Under the pieces are notes generated by a model. That model made no database searches and was not told where the DNA came from. It saw only the letters and a program-made list of their open reading frames with translations. Shown piece after piece: positions 10,778-22,110 of a stretch of DNA of 64,000 nt. Each line of letters begins with the position of its first letter. Within the stretch, counting starts at the first letter, position 1. The DNA is from Hexactinellida sp. DTS-2022 (Eukaryota > Porifera > Hexactinellida). Location of the stretch: contig JAPNXP010000007.1 in the NCBI GenBank assembly GCA_028753945.1, positions 1,364,001 through 1,428,000 on the forward strand, in the 5' to 3' direction. Made by a program: the position numbers and the translations under genes.

Positions 10778-11534
10778 CATGCTGCCGAATCATAGTAGAA
10801 AATACGAGTCCTGTTTTGTAAATATATTCTAAGCTAAACTATGCTTCCTATTGGCATAATTTGTATTGTGTATGGGGTAATCAACCATTGCGAGTCCATT
10901 AGAACCACTTTTGAGAATCTAAGATTTGTGGTTAAGCTATTTAGGCGCCATTTAATGATGACGGTAACAATTTTTGGTAAAATGAAAAAAAATTCAAATA
11001 TCATAAATTTCAGTTAATTCCTACTTTCGAATAATTTTATAATAGGAATACTAAAATAGGGATATATTTCATATCCCAAAGGCTACTAAATCACAAAATG
11101 GCGACATTCTAATTTTTTTTTAAATTATAGAGCAACCACATGCTAAAATATAAGTATTATCCGAATTACAACTTGCTATTTTCGTCCATAAAACGTATAT
11201 AATGCTGTTTATATATTCATTCTCATTATGTATTCGGAAAATGTATTCTAAGTATATTAGCAAATAATTTTCATTTTCTTGTCGTTCTTTAAACTCGAAT
11301 TGTATATTATTGTATATTTGTGGTGTCATCATTAAATGGCGCCTAAATAGCTTAACCACAAATCTTAGATTCTCAAAAGTGGTTCTAATGGACTCGCAAT
11401 GGTTGATTACCCCATACACAATACAAATTATGCCAATAGGAAGCATAGTTTAGCTTAGAATATATTTACAAAACAGGACTCGTATTTTCTACTATGATTC
11501 GGCAGCATGCATAGCCGTATTATAGTAGGCCATG
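10778..11534. mobile_element. P-superfamily-type foldback MITE, left end diverged
   Basis: The right terminus ends TATAGTAGGCCATG, the complement of the P-type end. The long inverted arms share the GTGGTTAAGCTATTTAGGCG segment with 3955-4740 and 28993-29913. The left outermost 25-30 bases do not match and may be lost or replaced. No gene is present, and the open frames inside are chance. Confidence 0.7.
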
Positions 11535-12392
11535 AGTACTCCTAATGTATCAATTTTTAATAAGTCTTGTATTTTGGAGCATTACTTTAATTATTTGGGT
11601 ATTTTCATGTGTATTTTTAAACAGTGTTAATTCACGAAGTAACGTATATTATATAAGTATATTATATAAGTATATTTGTTGTATGAATACATGTCTATCT
11701 TCAGTAGAATCAGTACTATGTGTATTTTAGTTACTGCAAAATCATAATTGAATATTGAATACGTAAACATGACATTATTCATGAATTCTGTAATATCACA
11801 GAAATAACAATAAATATTAATATTAATAATTTTTAAATGCTACATTCGTAATCAGCCTACTAATTACTCATTATACCCGTTTGAAGAAAGTCAGTGCGAA
11901 TATTTAGTACAAGATCATTTCCAAGTGATGCAACTTGTTTTTCTGAGGTTAGTCAGCAGACGTTTCTCACGAAGCATAATATATCAGATTGACAATCGTG
12001 TGTGGGAAGTGCTAAACTTGTTGAGGACACTGTTTCAGCCAGGTTGAGTTCACTCCGTTATTCACACTCCAAACTGTTCTATCCTAGACAGTAAGTTGAT
12101 TAATTGGTGTAGTAAGTTCTTCTAAGAGTTTCAACTACCTGTACTTCAAGAGTTCTGAAAATACAATCCAAGGATTTTGATGTTCATCTGTTCAAATATC
12201 CTTGCACAATTTAAAAATATAGCTAATTGTATGGAGGAAAATAAAATAAAAATAAAAATATACATTTTAGTTCGGTTCCACAGGGTTACTGATAAGAGTC
12301 AGTGGGTGCACTTGGATGCAGCTCAGTACCTTTCCCCGAACTTCACCCAAAAGAACAATGTGTAACTCATAGAAACTTGATCAATAGAGTGT
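11535..12392. other. no gene or recognised repeat seen
   Basis: AT-rich sequence. Short open frames (for example 12177-12365) show no domain or splice support. A repeat of TATTATATAAGTA occurs near 11645. I see nothing I can annotate with confidence. Confidence 0.5.
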
Positions 12393-12483
12393 CGACAGAT
12401 ACTCTAACACGAGCCATGTACTCATAGGCGTCGAACTTTCTAATTTTTCTGAAAATATGGGGGGGGGGGGCAGCAGAGAACAT

Positions 12484-14210
12484 TTAAAAGACATTTATTT
12501 TATGTTTCAATTAACCATTACATGTTCAGGGCCTAATTATTTTCCACTATATATATATTATGGGGTGTGAAAGATACTAAAACATAATAATTTCAAGTTA
12601 TTGACCAAATTATTCCTACACTCTATTTAGCCAATGGGCCGTGAAGGTTGCTAAAAACATAATAATTTCATATACAGTGCCTAATTATTCCTGCACTCTA
12701 TTTATTCACTCGGCTGGGAAAGAAACTAAAACATAACCATTTCAGGTTTCGATCCTAATTATTCCTACACTTTATTTGTCATTGTTCTTGGAAGGTTGCT
12801 AAAACATAACCATTTCTTGTTTGGACATAATTATATAAATTATTGCTAGAATCTATTTAGTCATTGTCTATGAAGGTTACTGACAACCTAACCATTTCAT
12901 GTCCAGAACTTAATTATTCCTGCACTATCTTTATTCAATTGACTGTGAAAGTTAGTAAAACATAACAATTTCAGGTTCGGATTATAATTATACCAGGACT
13001 ATATTTCGTTAATGGGCAGGGAAGATTACTAGAAACATTTCCACTTAAATTTCGGATATAATTATAGCTACACTATATTTCGTCTGTGTCTGTGAAGCTT
13101 GCTAAACTAAACCATTTCATGTTCTCGGCCTAATTATCAGGGTTGCCAACCCTCCCGCTTTTTCCCCTTTTTTTCTGCCATCCTCCCGACCTCCCGCCAA
13201 ACTTTTCAAACTCCCGCTTTTTTGTAAATAGTTTCTATACACGTATTATTATTTATGATATATAAGTAAATAACTGGATTTTTTGATAAAATTTAGTCAA
13301 GATACGAGTACCAAGTTTTGTTCTACTCATGTATACTTGTAAGTTAGTTAAGATTCTTTAGCCAATTATTAGTACACTGTACTATTATGTAAATTTATGT
13401 TTTGATTCGAATTTGGAAGAAATTCTTAAAAATATCCCGGATTGCTTGCGCCTACATCCTCCAGAAAGTTGTTATACTAGATCCGATGCTGAATTTTTTT
13501 CTCTTTTAGTTTATATGTCGATCTTTGCAACCACGTGTGGATTAAGTTTACAACACAATTTACAAGTCTGATGACCTAATCGTCATGAAATTCCTTGAAA
13601 TCTCCAAGAAAATTGTTCATAAATTACGGGAACTTTCTAAGATATTTAAACTGCTGCTACATCTATGTATATCTGAAAAAACCATAATATTTGTAAATAT
13701 ATTATAATTCATTAATCTAGCCATTTCGTTTTTGTTGTATTATTGCATATATTGGGTGAATATGAGATACGCGGGAAGAAATTTGATAGATAGAACTATC
13801 AAAATAAGCGTTTCCTAATTGTAGATATCCAAACATAAAAAATAATCATATTGTATCGTTCTATTCATGGTAGATTCAAAAGAAATGGCATATATTTTGA
13901 GTCTCCCGCTTTTCTCCCGTTTTTTCATCTTTGACCTCCCGATTTTTTGGTAAACTCCAGCCAAAATTGGCAAAATCTCCGCTTTTTGTTTTCAGAGGTT
14001 GGCAACCCTGTAATTATTCCTGCAATATAGTTATCCAATGGGCCGGGAAGGTTGCTTAAAACATAACAATTTCATCTACAGGGCCTATTTAACCCTGCAC
14101 TCTATTTATTCACTCAGCTGGGAAAGACTCTAAAACATAGCCAATTCAGGTTTCGGCCGTAATTATTCCTACACTTCATCTATCATTGTTCTTGGAAGGT
14201 TGCTAAACAC
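12484..14210. repeat. about 75-bp tandem array inside the hAT-like element
   Basis: Units are recognised by recurring phrases GAAGGTTGCTAAAACATAA, CATTTCATGTTCGG and CTAATTATTCCTACACT, spaced 71-78 bp. About eight units precede the insertion at 13138, two to three follow it, and a last partial unit sits at 19801-19860 beyond the 14213-19800 insertion. Units are well diverged, so the array is old. Confidence 0.85.
13138..14010. mobile_element. hAT-type element (CAGGGTTGCCAAC ends)
   Basis: The inverted ends are CAGGGTTGCCAAC and GTTGGCAACCCTG. The duplicated flank is TAATTAT (13131-13137 and 14011-14017), or 8 bp with one change. Motifs CTCCCGCTTTT and GACCTCCCG repeat near both ends. The interior is AT-rich with no transposase. 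The same terminal family is present at 20256-20741. Confidence 0.85.
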
Positions 14211-14857
14211 ATCAGTGGCGGATCCAGACATGTTGAAAAGGGGGGGCCCCAAGAAATAATTCGAGCGTAGCGAGCAACTTACAAGGGGGTCTGGGGGGTA
14301 CCCCCCAAATTTCTTTTGAGTTATATATAGTGTTTGCAATCCCGGGGCATATTTTCCAATCTTGAGATTCGGGATTGACCCGATACTCAATTCCGGGATC
14401 CCGGGATTAAACATTTCACGTAATATAGTATGGAAAAGCTAGTATAAATGAAATCAACTTTTAAGGACCATAACTTAATCGATCTAAATGTTACTTTAAT
14501 GCTGTATAATGAGTGTAATAGTGATAAGTGTAAATAATGAAAGAGGATAATTGAAAATTGTGCACTCGCCGAAGGAGCGCAGCACAATTATAATTACATG
14601 AGTTTAATACATTAAACTGACGAGTCATCAGAGTGGAATGTGTTCATTTCCGTTTTATTATAGCCATTTAAAGATTATAACAAAGTTATTAGTATGCAAC
14701 CAATAGTTGCGAAATTATATATTTACTCTATACTGTAACAGTGATTACAAGACCAGTTTTCATTGAGGTCTAAATATTAATGGGGGAGTCAATTCGACGC
14801 CCTTGATTTTATTTATAAGGATTGAGACCTAAAAGGGGTCAATTATGGGTGGGAAAC

Positions 14858-14985
14858 TGATGACTCGTCAGTTTAATGTATTAAACTCATGTAATTATAA
14901 TTGTGCTGCGCCTTCGGCGCTTGCACAATTTTCAATTACATTTCGTTTCATTAAACTGACGAGTCATCAGAGTGGAATAACGGTT
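14858..14985. repeat. DIRS internal complementary region
   Basis: Its first part is the complement of the element's left outer edge and its second part the complement of the right outer edge, meeting at a GCGCCTTCGGCGC palindrome and CAATTACATTTCG. In DIRS elements this region templates the joining of the ends during circle formation. Its presence fixes the element borders at 14549 and 19452. Confidence 0.85.
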
Positions 14986-15143
14986 TAAAGATATCCTTCG
15001 CGTCGAATCAAGTAATGTTGTTTAATAAGGAAGGAAAATATCCCGGGTAACTATGTCCGGGTGTATTCAAGAAAATACGTTGTCTAACTAATTTGGCTAA
15101 ATAGTCTGAATGACCTAAACCCTTAGTGGCAGGGTATTCAATG

Positions 15144-16125
15144 CTATAGTACCGTCAGAGAGATTTGACTTTGGTCTAAAGTAATACTTCCTAAACGTCT
15201 TTTCGGAAGACCAATCAGCTGCTTTAAGTATATCCTGTATTGAAGATCCCTTATACCAAGCATTTGAAGTTGCAGCAGCTCGGGTCGAGTGCGACTGGAA
15301 TGAGTGTATGCCTGTGGCCTTAAGTACATCGACTAACCAACGAGCAATTGTACATGGTCGAACTGGATGAAAAGGTTTGACGATGCTTAGGAAAAATTGA
15401 GAACAATTAGCAGGTCTACGATCTCTAGTTCTCTCTAGGTAACGTTTTATAAGTTAGGGAATGCAATATCTTGGGTCCTCATGCTCGGGAAAAGTGACTA
15501 ACTTCCCAGGGGCATCGGACTTACCGGATTCCGCTAACCAGAACGAAGCACTCTTGTGTGAAAACGTAAGGTAGTCCACATTGAAGCGGTGCAGATCAGA
15601 ACAGCGTCCACCCGAAGCTAGAGCAATATACATAGCTGTCTTCTTTGTAAGCCAATCTGTCCTTATACTATCATTATCTCCCAGTTCGTCTAGCCAGATT
15701 AGCACTGTATTAACTTCCCAAATAAATTTCATCTTAGGTAAAGGAGGTCGTTTGCGGTAAATTCCTCTTAATAGCTTAGCGACCATACGATGTTCTCCTA
15801 CTGGCCTACCATCTACACTAGGTAGCATTGATGAGATGGCTGAGCGAAGTACATTAATAGTACTATAGGATTTGTCGGTAACAAATTGTTCGGTTAGGAA
15901 ATTCACTACGTGTGAGGGAGAGGCTTGAAGTGGATTAACCTGTTGGATTTCACACCAGCTAGCGAATTTGCTCCAACCGGCATCGTATGATCTCTTCGTT
16001 GAGTCTGATGTTGCATCGATGATGAGAGAGGTAGCCTCGCTCGAAAAGCCTTCTGTAGAGCAGTGTCCCCTGATAACCTGAAGGCGGCTAGTGTTAAAGA
16101 TCCCTCGTGGATTAGAGGGTGACAA
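15144..16125 (-). pseudogene. DIRS tyrosine recombinase region (fossil)
   Basis: This region carries the tyrosine recombinase that takes the place of a DDE integrase in DIRS elements. The N-terminal SAM-like DNA-binding part is seen around KRSYDAGWSKFASWC, and the start of the catalytic domain at SGGRCSDLHRF, whose arginine fits the first catalytic residue. It overlaps the end of the RT region in another frame, which is usual for the family. It is treated as a decayed part of the element. Confidence 0.85.
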
Positions 16126-16344
16126 GCTCCTAGAGGAGATAGGAGAAGATCCTCCTCTAGTGGCAGAGGACTGGATGGTATATCAACATTTTCAGCAGTT
16201 TGGGATACCAAACTTGACCCCTCCAAACTGGCGCAATCAACATGATCGTGAGGCATTCCCTGTGGATCTTGTGGAGGACTGCCTCTATTAGACTGAACGG
16301 GGGAAAGGCATAACTGTTGTGTGTCCAATTCTGGATTAGTGCAT

Positions 16345-18041
16345 TTACTTGAGAGGCCTGCGGATCCGGTTTCCAACTGAAGATATTGGAAGTTGTGTAT
16401 TCGTTCGATCGGCGAACAGATCGACTGGGAATGGGCCATAAATTTTCGGAAGAGTTAGAAAAACTTGCCTCTTTAGCCTCCAGTTCGATGCATCTAGTGT
16501 TCTCGAGCAGCTGTCGGCTTCTACATTCTGTTTCCCTGGAAGATATTGGGCCTGAAGCCATATCTTGCGGTCCAGACTCCACGTCCATAATTTGTGAGAA
16601 GCCATGAGTAGAGGTATCGAGTGGGTTCCTCCCATCTTGTTTATGTAAGCTACTACAGTCCGGTTGTCCGAATAAATCAGGACATTGATCCTTGATAGAG
16701 ATGAAATCGTTTCTGATAGCGATAATATTGGCCAGAATGCCTGTAGTGCATATAGAACTGCGAGTAATTCCAAAATATTTATGTGTAGAATTGACTCTTC
16801 CGCTGTCCAGTCGCCACTCGTCGATACGCTGAGTGGCTCCTGGAGTACTGCACCCCAAGCCTGAAGTGAGGCATCGGTCGACAGGATAACCTGAGGATCC
16901 ATTGATAAGTGAATTGGGTGCTGAATCTGTGTTGAGATCAGATTCTTCCATGAGGTTACTATTTTTCGAGCCCGTTGGGACAACGACATTAAGGAATTGT
17001 ATTTCCTGGCGTGGATTCGGAGAGCCTGCTTGCATTCCACTTGTAATAACCTCATTCTGAGCGGAGCCGAAGGGATCACCTGTCGGGTGACTCGAGTAAC
17101 CCCAGAAAGGTGGACAGGGTTCTGATCGGAAAAAAATGAGTCTTCAGGATACCTGAAGCTAAGTTCTTCACCCGTGCCACTCTCTCCGATGTCAAACTTA
17201 TTAGACATGTGGGAGTTGTTGTTATAACAAACCCGAGGAATGTTAGGGACTGAGTGGGAACGAGACAGGACTCCCACCTCTCGAGGAGGTAAATTGTAGC
17301 ATCGAGGTGCAATTGCAGAGTAGTGCATGATTCCGCAGTTATTAGAATATCGTCGAGGTATACCAGCATGTGCAGACCCAGTTCCCCGCAGGAGAGTCAT
17401 TGGTACACGCATTACCTTGGTAAATATTCTGGGGGAAATCGACAAACCGAAAGGCATCCCCTGATACGTGTACACTTTCCCTTTCCAAGTGAATGCCAGG
17501 AACTTCTGAAAGGATTGGGAGACCGGAATTGATAGGAAGCGTCCTTTAAGTCCAGACGGACCATGTAGTAATTGGGCTGTAGAACTGTTTTGAGGCTCTT
17601 GATTGTTTCCATTTTGAAATGAATCGGAACAAGATAAGTGTTTAGTTCCCTCAGATCTAGAATCAAGCGCCACTTTTTGTCTTTCTTCGGTACCAGAAAG
17701 ACTGGACTCAAGAAAGGTAAGGTTTCTTGGTTGAGTTCCTGAATGGCTCCTTTCGAGATCAACTGAGTGATCTCTGAGGTGATGCCATTCTCCTGAACGG
17801 TGTTGAAGTGAGATACTCTCACTTTCGGGAAGTATTGCGGGTCGGGTTGGGTTATAAAGGGTAGAGTAAGTCCGGAGATTATTTGGAGTATCCAAGTGTT
17901 TGAGGTAATCATAGGCGTCGTAAATGCAAAGGTCAATCCTTCGGGCCGCCGGAAATTCCGGGTAAACTCCGGGTAAACTCGGAGTATAGTGTTAGTAGCA
18001 TAGGGACAATCCCTTCGGCCCGCCCGGACATTTCCGGGCAC
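16345..18041 (-). pseudogene. DIRS reverse transcriptase / RNase H region (fossil)
   Basis: The reverse transcriptase is recognised by the FLVPKKDKKWRLILDLR fingers motif and the YLDDILI active-site motif. RNase H is recognised by STDASLQAWGAVL, YSDNRTVVAYIN and a late aspartate in NVEADSCSR. Order and strand fit DIRS. A short MITE insertion lies at its upstream end. I saw no clear methyltransferase domain, though some DIRS relatives have one. Confidence 0.9.
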
Positions 18042-18064
18042 CCGGGCGGTTTACGACGCCTATG
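17910..18064. mobile_element. 155-bp MITE inside the DIRS (CATAGGCGTCG ends)
   Basis: The inverted ends CATAGGCGTCGTAAA are flanked by an exact 8-bp duplication, GAGGTAAT (17902-17909 and 18065-18072). The body has GC-rich CCCTTCGGGCCGCC and CCGGG motifs. It is the innermost and youngest layer of the 12423-20087 nest, and shares its terminal motif with the outermost layer. Confidence 0.93.
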
Positions 18065-19215
18065 GAGGTAATCAAAGCCCAATTGTTTTGGGCGAATCTC
18101 AAACGACCCGCTGGTAAAGACTCCGGAAGCTGGCTTAAGTGTGCTAGTTGAGAAAGGAAGGCACTATTGCTTCCTGAAGTTTGACTGGGATTGGTAGCGA
18201 GGGAATCTTGTAGTCTGATTCCTGAATCTGGATTGTTTGGGGTATGACGTTGATTGCCGACCTCTGCTTCCATACCTTTGAGCAGGGTCGGGATACGAAA
18301 ATACCGGTTATTACTCCGAAAATGCTTCCCTGTTTGTGAAGGCTTAGTGGGGTCTAATTTGGATGCCTTAGTTAGGGTTTCTGAACTGTGCATCATGGCA
18401 TCTATTTTCGTTTTGAGTGTAGGGCCAAAAAGATGCATACCTCTACCATCAAATTTCTCCTCCGCTAACCTGTTATATTTGTTATTAATTTTTGACAAAA
18501 TTAATTTGCGCCTCTCGACAGTAATGCTGTTAGATGCATTCGCTAGCAAAACAAGGGCAGCTTGAATAATTTGAATGATCTCAGGATGAGATATACACTT
18601 AGTCTCGTCAAGTAAATTTGACCATAAGCAGAGTAGAGGACCAGATACTCCAAGTAGCAAATTTTGAATCGAGAATAGCTTAGGTTCAGGGGAATTATTA
18701 AGGTATTTATCCTTGAGGTCGTATGCCAGGAATTTACGGACCTCTTCGTCTAGCTGAGGCGTTTTGAGGAGGTCTGACTCTGGTCTTAGTAGTGATACCA
18801 TGACATTAGTACGATCTTGCTCTGACAGAGACCTGTCAAAATATTCCCCGATGTAATTCTCCATTACTTTAGGGGGATCCCAGGATTCCTCAGAATGAGG
18901 ATCCGTCATATAGGGATTGAAATGACCGAAGAACTCGGTAGGCTCATTTGTAATCGACACAAGATCGATATTAGCCAATGGCTGACCTAGAGACCTAGGA
19001 ACTGAAGACTCAGTTTCAGCCGCTACTCTAGCTCCTTCAAATCCCAACAAGTGGGACGGGCTCGTATTAGATAAAGGGTAGATACCCGAGCAAGGATTGC
19101 TATTAGCGAGAGCTTGGATAAGCCTCTCTTGTAGTGTTGGCGAAGTAATTAGGCGTTGAATTAGGAGATCCTCCAATGTCTGTCCAGGGGCGTATGTCTC
19201 TGTCTCCTGAGACAT
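18065..19215 (-). pseudogene. DIRS gag-like region (fossil)
   Basis: This is the first coding region of the DIRS, about 380 residues. It starts near 19215, a little inside the right inverted repeat. It has no zinc knuckle that I can see, in line with DIRS gag-like proteins, and is assigned mainly by position and length. The MITE at 17910-18064 lies at its downstream end. Confidence 0.7.
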
Positions 19216-19452
19216 AAGAGTCGAAGGTAGATATTAATTAAATTAGTATCTAAATAGTATAATCTAAAAATGACAAGCCGAAAATGAAAACTGGTCTTGT
19301 AATCACTGTTACAGTATAGAGTAAATATATAATTTCGCAACTATTGGTTGCATACTAATAACTTTGTTATAATCTTTAAATGGCTATAACAAAACGGAAA
19401 TGAACACATTCCACTCTGATGACTCGTCAGTTTAATGAAACGAAATGTAATT

Positions 19453-20087
19453 AGTAGTAAACACCTGGAATCCTATATGATAATTATTGTTGAGCATCGT
19501 GTTTAAGTTAAGTTCACACATCTAATTATGAAATCAAAGGATTCGCATTAATGGAACGTGGTTAGCACTTAACAACAACAAATTGATCAGGATTCCTAGT
19601 ACTTTATTGAATCCCGGGATTGCAAACCCTAGTTATATACACTCAGAAGTAATTTTAAACGCTAATTTATTTATAAGGAGCCATAATTCAAACTTGAGGC
19701 TGAAGTTTCTTAATTATTTTGTCAATTTCAGCCTAAATTTCTGTCAATTTCAGTTTCGAAGGGGGGGGGGGGGGGGGCAGGCCCCCTGGGTCCGCCTCTG
19801 CACATTACCATTTCAGATTGGGACATTATTATTGCTAGAATCTATTTAGTCATTGTCTATTAATACGCAAAAATCACACATAATTTTTTAATTAATAACG
19901 TAAGTGAGATGTAAAATTACTGAGGAAGCTTTTAGCAACTTGACATTTTGGGGCAAATTAAAAACCTGTTATCTTCCACTGTTTCAACTAATTTTCAAGA
20001 CAAACGCCAGCTGAGGGGACGAAATCTGGGGGGGGGGGGGGTGGCGAGACCTAGGCTGCCCCCCGCCCCCCTGCAACGTCGCCTATG
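19453..20087. other. right remnants of the three nested hAT-like elements
   Basis: From left to right this holds the right end of the 14328-19631 element, the right end of the 14213-19800 element with its G tract, the last partial 75-bp repeat, and the right end of the 12423-20087 element with G and C tracts. There is no gene. Confidence 0.7.
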
Positions 20088-20255
20088 CATGTACTATAAG
20101 ACACTCTAACACGAGCCATATACTATAAGACACTCTAACACGAGCCATGCATTATAAGACACTCTAACACGAGCCATGTACTATCCTTCAGCGTGTGTGG
20201 ATAAGCTACTCCTAAATAACATTGTTACTTATAATAGAATACAATACGTCATAAT

Positions 20256-20741
20256 CAGGGTTGCCAATCCAATCCAATCGAGAAGATTTTCGATTGCCGA
20301 TTGCTGCTTTTTTCATCGATTGGATTATCGTTTGGATTGCTGCATTTTTCATCGATTGGATTGTCGATTGGATTGGTTCGATTTTTATCGATTGGATTGC
20401 AATCGATGAATTTTCATCGATTTTTTTCGATTGTTTGTTTTTTCAATTTCTAAATAATGCCAAAATTTAAAATGCTCAATTGCTCGTCATTGTACCCAAT
20501 AATATATGTTTTATGTTTGAACATATGATGAAACATAACTCTTTTTGATATAATACTGAGGAGTAAACGATAGAAAAAAATCGGAGAAACAATCCAAAAT
20601 AAATCGACGATATTTTGGATTGTCGATTGCGATTGGATTGTCATCCGAATAATCGATTGTCCAAATTTGGATTGCCGATTGTCCAAATTTGGCTCGATTG
20701 GATTGGATTGTCGATTGGATTGGATTGGATTGGCAACCCTG
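20256..20741. mobile_element. hAT-type MITE with ATTGGATTG repeat body
   Basis: The inverted ends CAGGGTTGCCAATCCAATCC are flanked by an exact 8-bp duplication, GTCATAAT (20248-20255 and 20742-20749). Both halves of the body are made of CGATTGGATTG-like repeats, continuous with the terminal repeat itself. Non-coding, 486 bp. Confidence 0.93.
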
Positions 20742-20782
20742 GTCATAATGATTATAACAAGATCCAAAGAAATTAATACTAC

Positions 20783-20960
20783 GAGCCCTTCGGTTTCGGT
20801 CGCTTCGCGACGAATCACTCTTTTACAAAAGTCGCTTGGCGACTTTTGTTTGTTCGTGTTAGACACTACGCAACACAATTAATTAACGGCCGCTTCGCGG
20901 CCTACTCTCCTCAAATATCACTCATATTAAATAAGTTAAACCTGTGACTTGTAAATTACA
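20783..20960 (-). mobile_element. Helitron 3' end fragment, family H2
   Basis: GAGCCCTTCGGTTTCGGTCG and a GGCCGCTTCGCGGCC palindrome match, in reverse, the 3' end of the Helitron at 29041-29630. Further hairpins (AAAGTCGCTTGGCGACTTT) lie between them. The 5' part is missing. Only the 3' subterminal hairpin zone is kept. Confidence 0.6.
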
Positions 20961-21007
20961 CGTCATCAATTCAGTATGCTGCTATTTGGGACCCAAGTAT
21001 GTCAATA

Positions 21008-21413
21008 TCTATACTATTAAAACACAAGGGTGGGTGTGTGTGTGCTATATTTGTTTGTATGTTACGAGTTGATTGAAGAAAGTGGACGGTTTTCAAATGT
21101 GTATTTTGGCATATAGGGGTAACTTTTGGCACCCGACAACAAGTTGAGGTTTCCACTCAACATTTCTCACACCTCAACAAGTTATGACGTCATTGTCACA
21201 TTTCGAGAACCCAGAAAATTCACTTAATCGCACATAATTCGCTCCCTTTAATAGATAATAATCTGAAAATTAATAGAACATGGGCTTTAATGATGCGGAC
21301 ACATTGATCACACCAGATCGCCACTATGCTGACTCATTACCGCATGATGACGTAATCATTAAAATTTCACATTGTAAAAGTTTACTATTTAGGCCTATTT
21401 ACGCTTTATAATC
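21008..21413 (+). mobile_element. Helitron family H1, 3' end missing
   Basis: It begins A|TCTATACTATTAAAACAC and runs through the H1 body (TTGAAGAAAGTGGACGG, TTATGACGTCATTG) to CGCTTTATAATCA. There it stops just short of the GC-rich hairpins and CTAG terminus, where a second H1 copy in the opposite orientation begins. Non-coding. Confidence 0.85.
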
Positions 21414-21415
21414 AA

Positions 21416-21890
21416 CTAGCGCGCTTCGCTTGCTAGGCCGCTTCGCGGCAGAACACAACCACACACACCAACCGCTTCGCGGTTGGTGTGTGGTTTATAT
21501 ACTTCTAACATTGATTATAAAGCGTAAATAGGCCTAAATAGGCCTAAATAGTCAAATTTAATTAACAATGTGAAATTTTAATGATTACGTCATCATGCGA
21601 TAATGAGTAAGCATATTTGTGATCTGGTGTGACCAACGTGTCCGCATCATTAATGTCCATGTTCTATCAAATTTTAAGATCTTTATCTCTTAAAGGGCGC
21701 GAATTATGTGCGATTAAGTGAATTTTCAGGGTTCTCGAAATGTGACAATGACGTCATAACTTGTCGAGGTGTGAGAAATTTTGAGTGGAAACCTCAACTT
21801 GTTGGCGGGTGCCAAAAGTTACCCCTATATGCCACAAATCACATTTGAAAACCGTCCACTTTCTTCAATCAACTCGGAACATACAAACAA
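21416..21890 (-). mobile_element. Helitron family H1, 5' end missing
   Basis: On the minus strand it ends GCGCGCTAG|T with the H1 hairpins (AACCGCTTCGCGGTT) intact, and its body runs toward 21890, where the expected 5' TCTATACTATT end is absent. It faces the 21008-21413 copy tail to tail, so the pair forms an imperfect 0.9-kb palindrome. Confidence 0.85.
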
Positions 21891-22110
21891 ATATATCTAT
21901 ATTAGGCTACATAAAATAAATTACTTGTTTATCATCCATATTTTTCTAGAAAATTGGGACGGCAGACGGGATTTTTTTTTTTTTTTTTTCATTTAATATG
22001 CAAATAACATCATCCTATGCCAAAAAATAAATATAAATATTTAATTTAATTGGAAAATAACATGACAATGCCAAATAATTAAAGTAATGTCTAAAATATT
22101 TTATACGGCC

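Larger units (their letters stand above)
14549..19452 (-). mobile_element. DIRS-type tyrosine-recombinase retrotransposon (fossil)
   Basis: A DIRS1-like retroelement of about 4.9 kb, coding on the minus strand. Parts: inverted terminal repeats (about 14549-14757 and 19290-19452); an internal complementary region at about 14858-14985 that spans the joined sequence of both outer edges, as DIRS circle replication requires; gag-like, reverse transcriptase/RNase H and tyrosine recombinase regions. No target duplication is expected or seen. The inverted repeats are almost identical, with one mismatch seen in about 150 bp, so the insertion is young. It is broken, with a few breaks including a MITE insertion at 17910-18064. 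Confidence 0.93.
14328..19631. mobile_element. third-level hAT-like element (AGTGTTTGCAATCCC ends)
   Basis: The start TAGTGTTTGCAATCCCGGG and the end CCCGGGATTGCAAACCCTA are inverted and flanked by an exact 8-bp duplication, GTTATATA (14320-14327 and 19632-19639). Its own sequence is only about 220 bp on the left and 180 bp on the right. The rest is the DIRS element. Confidence 0.88.
14213..19800. mobile_element. second-level hAT-like element (CAGTGGCGGATCC ends)
   Basis: The start CAGTGGCGGATCCAG and the end CCTGGGTCCGCCTCTG are inverted, and CACAT is repeated at both flanks. G-rich tracts follow each end. A related short element is at 57016-57172. All but about 280 bp of its length is the 14328-19631 insertion. 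Confidence 0.75.
12423..20087. mobile_element. outermost hAT-like element of a five-level nest (7.7 kb)
   Basis: It begins CATAGGCGTCG and ends CGTCGCCTATG, flanked by an exact 8-bp duplication, CATGTACT (12415-12422 and 20088-20095). Its own content is mainly a roughly 75-bp tandem array plus G-rich tracts at both ends. Inserted in it are a hAT element (13138-14010) and the 14213-19800 element with everything inside that. Similar CATAGGCG ends with 8-bp duplications occur at 17910-18064 and 50661-51001. No transposase is seen. Confidence 0.88.
12393..20185. repeat. 29-bp tandem repeat split by the 12423-20087 element
   Basis: Units of ACACTCTAACACGAGCCATG plus a TACTATAAG tail occur about four times. 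The first is at 12393-12422 and the rest at 20096-20182. The large hAT-like element landed inside the array and duplicated CATGTACT. This array is the oldest layer of the nest. Confidence 0.8.
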
